Assembly (NCBI GenBank): GCA_947846985.1
Contig: CANTUZ010000014.1
Location: 7,613,531-7,677,530, forward strand
From: Fratercula arctica
Lineage: Eukaryota > Chordata > Aves > Charadriiformes > Alcidae
Length of the DNA stretch: 64,000 bases
Reading direction: 5' to 3'
Under the pieces are notes generated by a model. It was not told the DNA's origin, searched no databases, and saw nothing but the letters and a program-made list of their open reading frames with translations. A program made the translations under genes and the position numbers. Positions 1 through 11,300 of the stretch are shown here, piece after piece (the stretch's first letter is position 1; every line of letters begins with the position of its first letter).

Positions 1-2480
1 TTCGATGGCAACCCACCCCTGCCAGGCTGCCGGCCCCCCCAGGACGATAACCGTCTTTGCCTGCTCTGTGCGCTGGCTAATGAGGAGCTCCGGAGGAACG
101 CGGGGCTTCAGAATCTCCTCTTCCGACAGCTCCCTCAACTCCTTCCCGAAGCCCCTGCCTCGGGGCAGCCCCCCAGCCAGGCAGACGGACAAGGGCGAGT
201 GCTTTCGGGAGCTCGTCCGCGCTTTCAAGGCCTGGAAGAACAAAACGCTCCAGTGCTGCAAAGGCACGGACAGGGAGCGTGGCCAGGCAGCCGCGGGGCT
301 GTGCCCGGCTGTGGGGCTGCCTGAAGGGCTGGTGGAGACGCTGCTGCTGCTCCCCCTGCTTCAGCCAGCCCTGCGTGTGGTGTCAGCGCTGGGCCCCGAA
401 GAGGAACCGTTGACAGACGAGATCGGGGGTTCTCAGGGTGGTATGGCCGTAGGCCCCAGGGGCCGTGGGGCTGGGAACCCCCCTGGGCTTCTCCCCATAC
501 GTTTTTGTCTGTCCCTGGTGCTGTGGTTCATCCTCCCACCCTGCAGCTGGGGGAGCGACTCAGTCGGCACCCGACCCAGTGGGGCGCGCTGGCAGCGCTG
601 GCACCCAGCAAACCGGGGGGTGGGGGTGGGTTGTACCCCAGTGGGTGTGCTGGGGCCTGGGGAGCTGGGTGGGCTGGAGAAAGGGGCCATCAGGAACCTC
701 CTGAAGGGCAGCGAGGGCCAAGTCCTGCCCCTGGGGAGGAGCAGGGCCCCGCACCAGCCCAGAGAAGGTGCTGGTGGGCACCAAGCTGAGCATGAGCCCA
801 GGTGGCCAAGGGTGTCCTGGCCTGCACGAGGAGGAGCGCGGCCAGCAGGCGGAGGGAGGGGATCCCCAGCTGAGGGGGGTGGGCCAACCTTCCCTCCCCC
901 CCGATTCTACCAGGGAGCTGGGGGGAAAGGGGTGGTTCCCGAGGGTCGCCTGTCCCCACTACCCCGCTGGGCTCCCTGCCAACGCTCCGCCATCTCAGCA
1001 GCGCTGGCTCCGCGGTGGGGGGCAGCAGCAGGTGTCAGGAGGCCTGTGGTAGGACCCTTCCCAGGACCCCTCCTGCCCCAGGGTGGGGGAGCAGGAGCAG
1101 CTGGAGCTGCTGGTAGCCCCAGTGTGGCCCCAGCGCCTTGGAGCGGAGCTGCCGGGGGTGGACGCTGGCAAGGCTGTGGATGAGGACGAGGCCAAGGACG
1201 CAGACAGGGTGCCAGAGGGGAGCGTTGCTTGGGGAGGGGGTCCCCAGCGGGTGAGCTCCACCGGCTCTGCCACCGCCCTGGGCCAGGGCTCTGGGAAGGA
1301 GGAGCAGGAGCCCTGGGAAGCGGAGCTGCTCCCTCACGCCGTGCTCCCGTTCTCCAGCTTGGCCGGGGAGCACGGGCTGCACTGCCTCTTACGGTGGGCC
1401 AGGCAGGGCCGGGCGCCCAGGACAAGTAACAGGACGTGCCACCAACCGCTCTACGGGATCTTGCAGCTCGCGGCACCGCTCTGCTTCAACACCAATTACT
1501 TCTCGCGCCATCACCTCTGCATCTCGTAAACTCCTCTTTTCCAGTTCCCGCACCTTCCTGCGTAACGCAGCAGCTTCACGGGCCAGAGCTCCAAGTGCGG
1601 TAGCTCACAGCCATCCCACTCTCCCCACTAACTGGCCAGAGGGGTGCGATGCCTCTTCATGGCAACCCACGCGTAGCCCTTTCCATTGCCCGGGGGGGTC
1701 ATCACCGCCCCGGCATCGATTTCAGGCCGTGCCTCCGGCGAGCCAGGCTAGCCAGGAAAGTGGCCACCGGGGCTCCAGCGCTCAGTCCTGGGCCATCTCA
1801 AAGTAGGGGCAGTCGCCAGAGTGGCCTCCCTGGTTCCCAGCTTTTTTATCAGCCGCGGCTCGGGTCTTCCTGGCACTGCCGACTGCGCCCAGTGTGTGAG
1901 CCCATGCAGGCAGGACGCAGGACCAACCGCAAAGTCGCGCGTGAAAGGCAAAGAAGAAATTTAATCTTGATACCTCATGGCTCAGGGAATCTCCAAAGCG
2001 GCACCCGGGCACAGGCATGCAAGCAGGGCCTGCAGGCACTGCGGAGCAAGAGTCCTTACTAGCCAGAAAGTCCTCGTTCGCAAGAGAGTGACAGCGCCCA
2101 GACTCCCTGTTCTTGCCCGTATTTCAGGGTTCCAGCAGGCCCAGTTTTCCCACTCCGCTTGGATCGGCACCAGCAGGGCAGGATTCTCCAGCGGCTGGAG
2201 AAGGAGTCCCCGAGTGCAGCCCGGACTTAGCCAAGTTCTGCGGGTGCGGGTGTTCCACTTGCAAGCGCACGAGACTGGCCGACAGTGGCTGTGCTCTGTG
2301 TGTTTCCCAGCACCCCAGCTGCAAGTCACGGGAGCGTATTTCCGCTCCTCCTGCCCGATCTTCCCTTACTTTGCCACAAAATCAAAAGAAGGGGCCTTGC
2401 CTCCAGCGGCAGGACCCCAGGAGGGAGAAAAAGCCCCCAGCCCAGCACCCCTTGTCCCAGCCCAGGGCCTCTTGCCCCAG
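1..2480. other. Region without a supportable gene
   Basis: Mixed-composition sequence. Open frames exist on both strands, but none shows a recognisable domain, and I could not build a chain of exons with matching phases. A short stretch near 90-240 reads through protein-like sequence (frame containing LCLLCALANEEL) and shares a block with 4,640-4,733, so the left edge may hold the end of a plus-strand gene that begins outside the window. From about 1,550 to 2,480 I see nothing I can name. Confidence 0.4.
150..240 (+). repeat. Copy 1 of a duplicated coding-like block
   Basis: About 85 bases here match 4,640-4,733 at high identity. The shared core includes CCCCCCAGCCAGGCAGACG and, further on, a perfectly shared stretch containing CGCGCTTTCAAGGCCTGGAA. 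In the frame that is open in both copies, the residues PPSQAD and PRFQGLE are conserved. A neighbouring frame also stays open in both and would encode a basic amphipathic peptide (LVRAFKAWK). This suggests duplicated 3' ends of related genes, or a shared repeat. Confidence 0.5.
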
Positions 2481-2495
2481 CCCATCAAGTTACCC

Positions 2496-3365
2496 TGTGC
2501 CGTGATGTCCCCAAGGGGGGCTCTGACTGCCCTGTGATGTCACCAAGGGGGGCTCTGACTGCCCTGTGATGTCACCAAGGGTTGGGCTCTGACCGCCCTG
2601 TGATGTCACCAAGGGGGGCTCTGACCGCCCCGTGATGTCACCAAGGGGGGCTCTGACTGCCCTGTGATGTCACCAAGGGGGGCTCTGACTGCCCTGTGAT
2701 GCCACCAAGGGTTGGGCTCTGACCGCCCCGTGATGTCACCAAGGGGGGCTCTGACTGCCCTGTGATGTCACCAAGGGGGGCTCTGACTGCCCCGTGATGT
2801 CACCAAGGGTTGGGCTCTGACTGCCCTGTGATGTCACCAAGGGTTGGGCTCTGACTGCCCTGAGATGTCACCAAGGGGGGTCTGACCGCCCCGTGATGTC
2901 ACCAAGGGTTGGGCTCTGACTGCCCTGTGATGTCACCAAGGGGGTCTCTGACCGCCCCGTGATGTCACAAAGGGGGGGGTCTGCCTGCCCCGTGATGTCA
3001 CCAAGGGGGTCTCTGACTGCCCCATGATGTCACAAACGGTGGGCTCTGACTGCCCTGTGATGTCACAAAGAGGGGCTCTCACTGCCCCGTGATGTCACCA
3101 AGGGGGTCTCTGACTGCCCCATGATGTCACAAAGGGGGGCTCTGACTGCCCCGTGATGTCACAAAGGGCGGGCTCTGACTGCCCTGTGATGTCACAAAGG
3201 GGGGCTCTCACTGCCCTGTGATGTCACAAAGGGGGGCTCTGACTGCCCCATGATGTCACCAAGGGGGGCTCTCACTGCCCTGTGGTGTCACCAAGGGGGT
3301 CTCTGACCGCCCCGTGGTGTCACAAAGGGGGTCTCTGACCGCCCCATGGTGTCACCAAGGGGTCG
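2496..3365. repeat. Tandem repeat (~32-34 bp, ~27 units) rich in TGATGTCA
   Basis: About 27 head-to-tail units of 31-35 bp. Each carries a near-invariant core TGATGTCACCAAGG or TGATGTCACAAAGG, followed by a G run, CTCTGAC and TGCCC. About 22 units hold an exact TGATGTCA; the last three drift to TGGTGTCA. TGATGTCA differs from the palindromic CRE (TGACGTCA) by a single C-to-T change at its CpG, the expected product of methyl-CpG decay. The array ends about 20 bases before a TATA box, so it may form an upstream regulatory array. The regulatory role is inference. Confidence 0.85.
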
Positions 3366-3381
3366 TGCCTCCCTGCCCTCC

Positions 3382-3389
3382 TATAAAAG
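3382..3389 (+). promoter_or_regulatory. TATA box
   Basis: TATAAAAG in the context CTCCTATAAAAGGGGGCG lies just downstream of the TGATGTCA array and about 255 bases before the first ATG of the small gene at 3,642. A start of transcription near 3,410-3,415 would be expected. Most other promoters in this window are TATA-less CpG islands, so this one stands out. Confidence 0.6.
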
Positions 3390-3641
3390 GGGGCGCGGGC
3401 ACGGCAGGAGCAGGCAGCAGGCGCTGGGCACCGCAGTCTGGGCAGAGCGCAGTCTGGGCAGAGCACAGCCTCGGCCTCTGCCACCCCGGCAGTTCCCATC
3501 CCTGGGTGCCCAGGAGGACACTGGGGATCTGCGTCACAGTTCTGTGCTGGGGACTCAGAGCACCGCGGCCGCACCAGAGCCGCTGTGGTGTGCCCCGACG
3601 TCGCCGATGTGGCTCACCTGACCCCGCTCCTGTTTCTTGTG

Positions 3642-4940
3642 ATGGTGCTCAGCGTGTTCTCTTCTCTGCTGCGGAGCAAGCGTCTACGGGTAGGTGACTG
3701 CCGCACTGCCCTGCCCTGCGGCGCGTGGGGTGGCGTTGGGGGCTGCGGTGTGGGGCTGGGAGCTGCTCCCGTCTCACCGAGGTGCTTTGGGTCCTGCAGA
3801 GGTGGTGGAAGAAGAGTAAGAGAGGGAAGAAGGCGGAGAGAGCCCAGCCGGAGAAGCAGAGAGGTGAGTGGCCACTGAGCGCCCGGCAAACAGCCCACAC
3901 CCCACGGCAGCCCTGAGCCGGGGCTGTGCCGGGGGCTGCCGGCCGCTCACTCCGTCTCCTCCCTCTGCAGCTTCTCGGCCAGAAGAACAAGAATCAGAGT
4001 CCAGGCGGACGCTGGAGGAGCGGTGAGTGGGGGGGAGACCCCCAGATCCTGCCCTGCCCCTGCCCGCGCTGGGCAGCCCTGCCCGCCGGCCCAGGAGGGG
4101 GTGCTGCCCGCGGGTCCCCCCAGAGGGGCCGGGGTGCAGCGGGGTCTCTGCTCTCTCCTCCTCTGCAGGGGGAAGGTGGAGGCATCAAAGAGCAAGCGCC
4201 TGTCCCCACGGACTCCACTGCCCTCCCAGCCAACCATTTATTATAGAGGCAGCGATGGGCTGCTGCACCCCCTGCCTCTCCCGGACACCCGGGACCCCGG
4301 GACCCCCTGCACCAACCGGGGCAACAAGGACAGGAGGAGACAGACCTCCCTGGAACTGCCAGCGAGGACCGAGCAAGAGCAGGTCCCTGGGGAAAGCAGA
4401 GAGAAGGTGCAGAGCCCTGCGTACGCGAAGCCATCGCCCCACAGAGCCCCGGCCACGGCCAAAGAGGAGCTGATGGTGGGGCTCCTCCGCTCCGTCGACT
4501 CCAGCCTGGAGGTGGCCAAGCGCTGCTGCGAGATGCTGAAGGTGCCGCAGGCCCATGGGCAAGGGGCAGCGGGGGCCGGCGATCACAACCTCCCCCCGGG
4601 AGCCCTTCCATCCCCCGGGCAGGACGGAGGCGCAGGACGCGCAGCTGCCTCCCGGCAGCCCCCCAGCCAGGCAGACGCACGAGGGGAAGCGCGTTCGGAA
4701 GCTTGTCCGCGCTTTCAAGGCCTGGAAGCGTCACCTGAAATAGAAGCCCTTGAAACCAAAAGCAGTTTAGAGAGGGGCTACTGCTTTACTCGACGTTGGC
4801 TGCTGGGGGAAAACCCACAAATCTCGCACCCCTTGCTGGGGATATTCACCCATTATTTATACACAAAAGATTCTCATAATTCCACCTACCTAATCCATAA
4901 CTCCACCCAGGCCTGCAGATTCATTAGGGTGACCAAATAG
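3642..4940 (+). CDS. Unrecognised small basic protein gene, four inferred exons
   Basis: Inferred exons are 3642-3689, 3800-3863, 3971-4022 and 4169 onward. All three introns have GT-AG ends and the phases agree. The product starts MVLSVFSSLLRSKRLR, continues with a lysine/arginine-rich segment (RWWKKSKRGKKAERAQ), then an acidic-basic linker, and has a helical stretch in exon 4 (EELMVGLLRSVDSSLEVAKR). The frame stays open to 4940, but the last 60 or so codons run into AT-rich sequence of different character, so the true end may be earlier, through a splice after about 4,540 or in the frame that stops at 4,743. A four-codon upstream ORF (MWLT) begins at 3606. I do not recognise the family. The TATA box at 3,382 suits it as promoter. 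Real-gene status rests on splice logic only. Confidence 0.45.
4640..4740 (+). repeat. Copy 2 of a duplicated coding-like block
   Basis: Partner of the block at 150-240, lying inside the terminal exon of the small gene at 3,642. In the alternative frame it ends in a stop at 4,741-4,743 right after FKAWKRHLK. That could be the natural C-terminus if an extra splice shifts the frame. Confidence 0.5.
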
Positions 4941-6060
4941 TCTTCTTGCACACACGTGTTAAATTCTGCGGTGTCAGCAGGACGCTTCGGCGAGGCGTGG
5001 GTTCCTCGGTGGTCGTTTGGGTGAGGAGACCCTTCCTCACGTTACCCTTTTTGAGGTACGAAGTCATCTCAAGGACGGTAAAAGTTTACTGTACGTTTGC
5101 CAACTTCTTGAGGACGATAAGGATGTTCCCTGAAGTAGCCTCAGCTCTGTCCCGCTCGGCACAGGGGTACCTGCTTCCCTCGACGTGATTAACCACTCGT
5201 TATCCCATCCTTGGTGATTAGCTGCTCCTGGCTGTCCCCTCATTATCACTATCTGTAACATCAGCCCAGTGACTAACTCTTTTCTCACACGGCAAGGTCA
5301 GTAATTAACTATTTTCTCACACAGCAAGGTCAGTAATTAACTCTTTTCTCACACAGCAAGGTCAGTAATTAACTCTTTTCTCACACAGTAAGAAGGTCAG
5401 TAGGGAAACAAGCAACTTGTTAGTTAGCAGATGGTTACAAACGCAGCGGAGGCCTGTCTTTGGTAACAACTCGTTCCAGCGGACCAAGCTTGCCCGCCCG
5501 GCGCTTTGAGGATTGTAGGACCCCGGGAAACGCCAAAAGGGAAGAGAAGGGGAACGTGGAAAGCAGCTGCGCCGTCCCCGCGCACCCCGGGCAGCGGAGA
5601 GGCTTGAACAGAACGCCGTAAAGGCCAAAACTTCTTTCTACTGGCTCTCTCGCTTAAAAAAACTCCCTAAGCATCCTGCATCCCCTGTATGCGCCGTATT
5701 CTCAGAAGCGCTCTGCCCTCAGCGCGCGTCCCACATCAAAGCAGGGAAAATTCGGCTCCTTCTGTGGGTACCTCCCGCAGCTGCTTGTCTGCCAGGCCCT
5801 GTCGAAGCCTGAGGCGGCAACAGATACAGGCCAGGAGAGCGGCGGACGCGCAGAAAGGCTGCGCCATCCTTTTGGGGAGGGTAAAATAGAGGCTGGTGTG
5901 TGGGAAGGCAAAGAGGGGGAAGGAGGAACTGCAGCCAGGGGGGAAGTCAATATGGTGCGCGGCGTTTGGTTGGAAAGGCTGGGTACTGTGAGGCGACCGC
6001 CTACCGCGAGGCAGGACGGCGCATCTGCCAGCTCATAGCGGAGAGTAGCACTAGAATAGT
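4745..6060. other. AT-richer non-coding stretch, possibly transposon-derived
   Basis: Base composition drops sharply from the surrounding GC-rich sequence, with ATTTATACAC and TTAATTAACT type motifs and no gene. It might be the remains of a mobile element, but I found no terminal repeats, primer-binding site or coding remnant. Apart from the short 32-bp tandem repeat listed separately I see nothing definite. Confidence 0.35.
5270..5398. repeat. 32-bp tandem repeat, about 4 copies
   Basis: Four head-to-tail copies built from TCAGTAATTAACT, CTTTTCTCACACAG and CAAGG. The first copy is degenerate at its 5' end and the last changes CAAGG to TAAGAAGG. It is AT-rich, unlike the C/G-rich minisatellites elsewhere in the window. 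Confidence 0.85.
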
Positions 6061-6780
6061 GCTATAGAGCTGCTTCCTCCTCCTGGCAGGGGGCTGGGGG
6101 GGCACCCCGGGGCTGGGCGGGGGGGAGTTCGGGGGCTCCGTCCCTGCGGGAAGCGCCGCTCCCAGCCCGGCAGGAGGCTGCCGAGGGCCGGGCTGGGGGT
6201 TGCGGGGGCTCTCCCTGAGGAGAGCCTCTCCCCAGGCCCGGGGCCGCTCCTGGAGGGGAAGGGGGGGCTCCAGCCGCCCGTGCGGGGCCGCCCGCAGCCT
6301 GAGGAGAAGAGCGGGGGCTCCCTCCCCAGCGCCGCCGCCTCGCGCCCCGGCCCTTCCCGCCGCGCCTGGTGGCGGCTGCGCGCGGCGTCAGGTGACGGGG
6401 AGGCGGGGCTGTGGCGGGCAAAGGCGGGCGGGAGGGAAGGGAAGAGAAGGGTGGGTGGTGCGGCGCGGCGCTGCCGCCATTTTGTGGAGGGGAGGGAGAG
6501 GGCGAGGGCGAGAGCAGCGCGGGCCCGGGGCAGGAGCGCGCGGGAGAGAAGAGGTATGCGGAGGGGGAATGGCGGGGCTGGGGGAGTGAGCGTGTGAGGG
6601 GGGGGGTCCGTGGGGGGAAGAGGTCTGATTCAGGGCACCCCCATTCCCCGCTGACCCCCCCTCACCGCCCGCTCTCTCCCCGCAGGTGGCGGTAGCCCCG
6701 GCCGCAGCGCAGGGTGCCCGGGACCGGCCTGGCCGGGCGCTTGGCTCCGCTGGGAGCCCACCATGGCGGGTCAGCCTGGC
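6060..6780 (+). promoter_or_regulatory. CpG-island promoter
   Basis: Very CpG-dense block ending in a typical TATA-less start region. GCCGCCATTTTG at 6473-6484 is the classical YY1-type element found at transcription start sites. It is followed by a purine-rich leader and a splice donor (AGAAGAG|GTATGC) near 6,553. Confidence 0.55.
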
Positions 6781-8905
6781 CGCCCCCCCTTCGCCAGCCT
6801 TCCAGCCCGTGGCCGAGCCCCCCAGGTACCCCCCAAATGGGGTGGGGGGGGCGCCCCTGGGACCCCTGAAAAGGGAGGGGGGTGCACGGGCACCGCTGGG
6901 ACCCCTTGGGTAACCCTGTGGCCCCCTAAAAACCATTGGGACCCCCAGGGCACCCTCGGTCCCCCCCTTCTTCCCCCCCCCCCCCCCCCGAGGCTTCTGG
7001 GACAGGTACTTGTGGAGTCAGATGAAGGACTGTGGATTAAGGAATGCTGGTTTTTGTAGCACTGGGGGAGGGGGGCAGCGTCCCGGGGGAGATTTGGGTG
7101 GGTTGGGCACATTTGGGGATGTCTGGGTGGGGTGGGGGAGGGGTCCCGTGATTTGGGGCTCCCGGATTTGTTTCTTCTAAACTGTGGGAAGAACCGGGCG
7201 AAGGGGGAGGGCAGTAGAGCATTTTCTCTGTCTGTCCTTAGTTTAGAGTGACTCCGCTCCCGTGCTGCTCCCCAGACTTCATTACCCCGGGGGGGCTGTT
7301 TATACAGGCAGGCTGCTAGTACAGAAACGGGCCCGGCTCCCTTCCAAGAGCTGTCGATGGCGGACGTCTCCTGGGAAGGTACTGCCTGACGTTTGATAGG
7401 CCTGGCACCACGCAGCAGCTCAGAGCAGGACGGCGTATGCCCGTGCCGTGAACACGCTGCCGCTGGTGAGTCTTCTCATCGTTAACGCTCAGCGCTGGAA
7501 GCACTATGAGAATCACTGAAGGAGGGGAGAGCAGGGGGACAGGGAGCCCCGTCCTGACTCCTCAGTTGTTTCACTCATGGCCAGCTGCTTTTCCTTTGGG
7601 CTTCGTCATGTCTGTAGGTAACGCGGGTGCCGAGGAGCACCTCTGTGAGGATCTCAGCACAGCTTGGACAAAACTCTTTAGTTTGGACCCCCAGGGCAAG
7701 TCCACTGACCTCCCCAAACCCTGGCAACCTGCAAACCCCAGCACCCCAACCCCCCCCGAAAACAACAACCTACCTGCAAGATGCCCAGACCCCCACTATG
7801 CTGACTACCCCCTTCCCCCCGGGACCCCTGACACCCCAAACCCTCCCCCCGCCCTGGACCGACAGCACCCTGACCATCCCCCCCAGGCCCCCAGCACCCC
7901 AAACCCTCCCAGCCCCGACGTCCCCAACCCCCTGGCACCCTGATGGCCTCGTTCCTGTTTCCAGCACCCAGAAATCCCCTGGACCCCCGGTATCCTACCC
8001 TCCCAAATGGACCCCCACCCCTCAGCACCCTGCCTATGGATCTCTCTGGAGCTCAGCCCCACCGGGCTCCTGGCTGGGAGACGGGAATGGCCTGCGGGGG
8101 GGAGCGGGGGTGATGGGAAGAGGGACTGGTCTGCCTGACTGGGAATGGTCTGGGACTGGTCTGCGCTCTTGTGCTCTCTCCAGCTGGTGGGGGACAGGAG
8201 CAGGGCTAAAGACCACTGTCAGCAGAGCCTGCCATACCTGAAGGACGCTTGGGCCACCTTGCGAGAGGTGGCCATGGGGTGCACCGGTGAGCCACAGCCC
8301 CTGGGGCCCCTCTTTGGGCAGCCTGGACCCTGTCCCCACCACTGCGCTGGCAGCGAGGAGCAGCCTGTGGCTGCCCGTGCAGGGCCGTGGCCTCTCTCTC
8401 CCACTCTTGCCCCTGTAGATGGGCTCGGTGGCCGCAGGGCTCAGTGCCACCACCCTCGGGCACTGTCCTTCCCCGGGGTCTGCCCTGCTTGGGGGGCAGG
8501 AGGGCACGCAGCAGGGCTGGCGCCGTGCTGGGGAGCAGGGGCCCTGACCGAGCTCCGTGCCTCAGGTTTGGTGCGCGGCCCCTGAGGGACCAAAGCCAGA
8601 AGAAGCCGGCTGAGACCCGCAGCGGCGAGCAGGGGGCACAGGCGGGAGGGGAGGCCTGGGGGGGTCTCCGCAGACGCGGCGGCTCATCTTGGCTCTGTTT
8701 CTTTCTGCCCCAGCCCTTCAGCCCGGGGGAAAAGAGAGCAATGCCCCGATCTGTTCCCTGCCAGCACGGACCGTCTGCATCCTGAGGTCTCCAAGGGGGC
8801 AGCCGACACCAGGACGCGGCCTGTGAGCACTGGGCTGCCGGTGCCGCTAAGCCAGGCGGGAGGAGCAGCTTTCCTCAGGAAAACGGCTGTGTTTTAATAA
8901 AGCTG
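6470..8905 (+). other. Candidate plus-strand transcription unit, product unknown
   Basis: Evidence for transcription is indirect: the YY1-type start at 6,473, a donor near 6,553, an acceptor before 6,687, and a poly(A) signal at 8896-8901. The second exon would contain an ATG in good context (CCACCATGGCGG, about 6,763) encoding MAGQPGRPPFASLPARGRA before a GT donor at 6,825. A clear exon-like block lies near 8,184-8,284 (acceptor CTCTCCAG, donor CACCG|GTGAGC), in frame LVGDRSRAKDHCQQSLPYL. A weaker one begins near 7,620 (EEHLCEDLSTAWTKLF). I could not join these into one phased reading frame and do not recognise the protein. A non-coding RNA is possible. Confidence 0.35.
8896..8901 (+). terminator. 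Poly(A) signal AATAAA
   Basis: Canonical AATAAA in TTTTAATAAAGCTGG, on the plus strand at the end of the candidate transcription unit starting near 6,470. Confidence 0.5.
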
Positions 8906-8919
8906 GAACACATCCGAAC

Positions 8920-10150
8920 GCCCACGCTTTCCTGCCGCCCAGACCTATGTGGCGAGTTTAGCGCAGGTGGAGTTTTAGCTCCCACACCACAGCCTTCTCT
9001 GCAAAACGCCATCTCTCTACATGCTGTTTCGTTTATCGGTGTTTACCCTAAAATTTGACCACTGACAGCTCTTCAAAGAAGATCGAGACTTAACACCTAG
9101 ACAATTACACATTTCCAGAGAGCAGCAGCCCTGTTCCCTGGCGACGCTGGAGGTAACGGGAAGAAATTCGGCCGTAGCTCGGCAGCGCATAGGTCGTTTG
9201 TTGCGGTTCTTCGTTTCCTCCCCGCGCTGTTGGCAGTGTCAAGGGTGACGTTTTCTAGTTGCCACACTCGACCTAACTGTGACTCCCTGCTGAAAGCTGC
9301 CTTTTAGGGGGCAGGTTTTCCGCTATGCCTGGCCTTGACGTGACGCGGTGGAAGCCGTGAGGGGAAGAGCGCGCTGGCTGGAGGGCTGCAGCGCTGGACA
9401 GCCTTTACGGGAGCCCCTGCGGCGGCAGCCCAGTGGAAGAGCGGGTGAGGATGGTGCCAAATGGCAAAGGCGGGTCAGAATCACGAGAAACTAATGGAGG
9501 AACATCCAACTAAGGCGAACTAAGGAAGGAAATCCCAGCTGCCAGTCCAACGACCCCCACCCCAAGTGGCCAGAATTTTTGGAATGAATGGCAGTAAAAG
9601 CCCTCGTATCCCATTAGCGGCAAATGATAAATACTCTCTTTACTCGGAGCCACAGGAGTCGCCGTATCGGTGATGAAAGCCTGGCTTCATCCCGAAACCT
9701 CAAGAAAGGGTTTCTATACCAAAGCTTGCCTGCCGGAAAAAGACAAGGGCTTCCAGCAGCGAGGATAAAGGTAACCCTGCCGAACCGAAGCACGCTAAGG
9801 CCCACCGTGACGCTCACCCCAACACATCGGGCAGGGACGCGCGGGAAGTCCAAGCCATGAATGCTCTATTAAGCATTGGGATGTCAAACCCTTGGATTCA
9901 GAACTTGACCGTCCTTTCATTGCAAGCTGCCGCTTCATTACCTACAAGCGGCCAGGATTAAGGAAGGGCCATCCCTGCGCGTCTGGCCGCGAGCTCAGCC
10001 ATAACGGCTGGGGGAGGGTGGAAGGGGGGGACGTTCGGGGTGGTGGTTTTCTGCCCGAGACACGTTAGGGGTGATGGAGTCCCACTTCCTTTGGGATAGC
10101 TCAGCACCTGCCTGTGATGGCACCCACCCCTGTCACCCCTCCGGTCCCCA
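8920..10150. other. Non-coding stretch, nothing recognised
   Basis: Moderate GC. No open frame longer than about 80 codons and no splice chain. In human DNA, ERCC2 follows the 3' end of PPP1R13L; no ERCC2 helicase exon is visible here. Confidence 0.5.
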
Positions 10151-10159
10151 GTGGACCTG

Positions 10160-11230
10160 TGTCACCCCCAAAGTCTGATGCAGGGTGTCCCCACCCACGT
10201 CACCCCCTCTAGGCCCAAACACGGTGTCCCCACCCATGTCACCACTCTCGCCACCAGCAGGGACTCCCCACCCGTGTAACCCCCCAGCCTGACGCAGGGT
10301 GTCCCCACCAGCGTCACCCCCCCCCCAGCCTGACGCAGGGTGTCCCCACCAGCGTCACCCCCCCCCCCAGCCTGACGCAGGGTGTCCCCACCAGCGTCAC
10401 CCCCCCCAGCCTGACGCAGGGTGTCCCCACCCGCGTCACCCCCCCAGCCTGACGCAGGGTGTCCCCACCCGCGTCCCCCCCCCAGCCTGATGCAGGGTGT
10501 CCCCACCCGCGTCACCCCCCCAGCCTGACGCAGGGTGTCCCCACCCGCGTCACCCCCCCAGCCTGACGCAGGGTGTCCCCACCCGCGTCACCCCCCCAGC
10601 CCGATGCAGGGTGTCCCCACCCGCGTCACCCCCCCAGCCTGACGCAGGGTGTCCCTCCCCACGTCACCCCCGCAGCCTGACGCAGGGTGTCCCCACCCAC
10701 GTCACCCCCCCCCAGCCTGACGCAGGGTGTCCCCACCCACGTCACCCCCCCCCAGCCTGACGCAGGGTGTCCCCGCCCACGTCACCCCCCCCCCCAGCCT
10801 GACGCAGGGTGTCCCCGCCCACGTCACCCCCCCAGCCTGATGCAGGGTGTCCCCACCCACGTCACCCCCCCCCCCCAGCCTGATGCAGGGTGTCCCCACC
10901 AGCGTCACCCCCCCAGCCTGATGCAGGGTGTCCCCACCCACATCACCCCCCCCAGCCTGATGCAGGGTGTCCCCACCAGCGTCACCCCCCCCCCCCAGCC
11001 TGACGCAGGGTGTCCCCACCAGCGTCACCACCCCCCCAGCCTGACGCAGGGTGTCCCCACCAGCGTCACCCCCCCAGCCTGATGCAGGGTGTCCCCACCC
11101 GCGTCACCCCCCCCCAGCCTGATGCAGGGTGTCCCCACCCGCGTCACCCCCCCCCCAGCCTGACGCAGGGTGTCCCCACCAGCGTCACCCCCCCAGCCTG
11201 ACGCAGGGTGTCCCCACCAGTGTCACCCTC
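10160..11230. repeat. Minisatellite, ~37-41 bp unit, about 28 copies
   Basis: Head-to-tail units composed of AGCCTGACGCAGGGTGTCC, CCACCAGCGTCACC (or CACCCGCGTCACC) and a poly-C run of 5-10. Variation is mainly in the C-run length, GACGC versus GATGC, and AGCGTC versus CGCGTC or CACGTC. It lies directly beyond the 3' end of PPP1R13L. Confidence 0.9.
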
Positions 11231-11300
11231 AGTCCCCACAGCCCCCTCCCATCCCCCTGTGACGCAGAGGACAGAGACCACCAGGCGTAGCCAAAGGCTC

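Noticed and set aside
4745..5400. Endogenous retrovirus LTR
   Set aside because: AT-rich texture only; no terminal dinucleotides, repeats, primer-binding site or gag/pol remnant could be identified.
10160..11230. CRISPR-like regular repeats
   Set aside because: Units are contiguous without unique spacers, and the genome is a vertebrate. It is a minisatellite.
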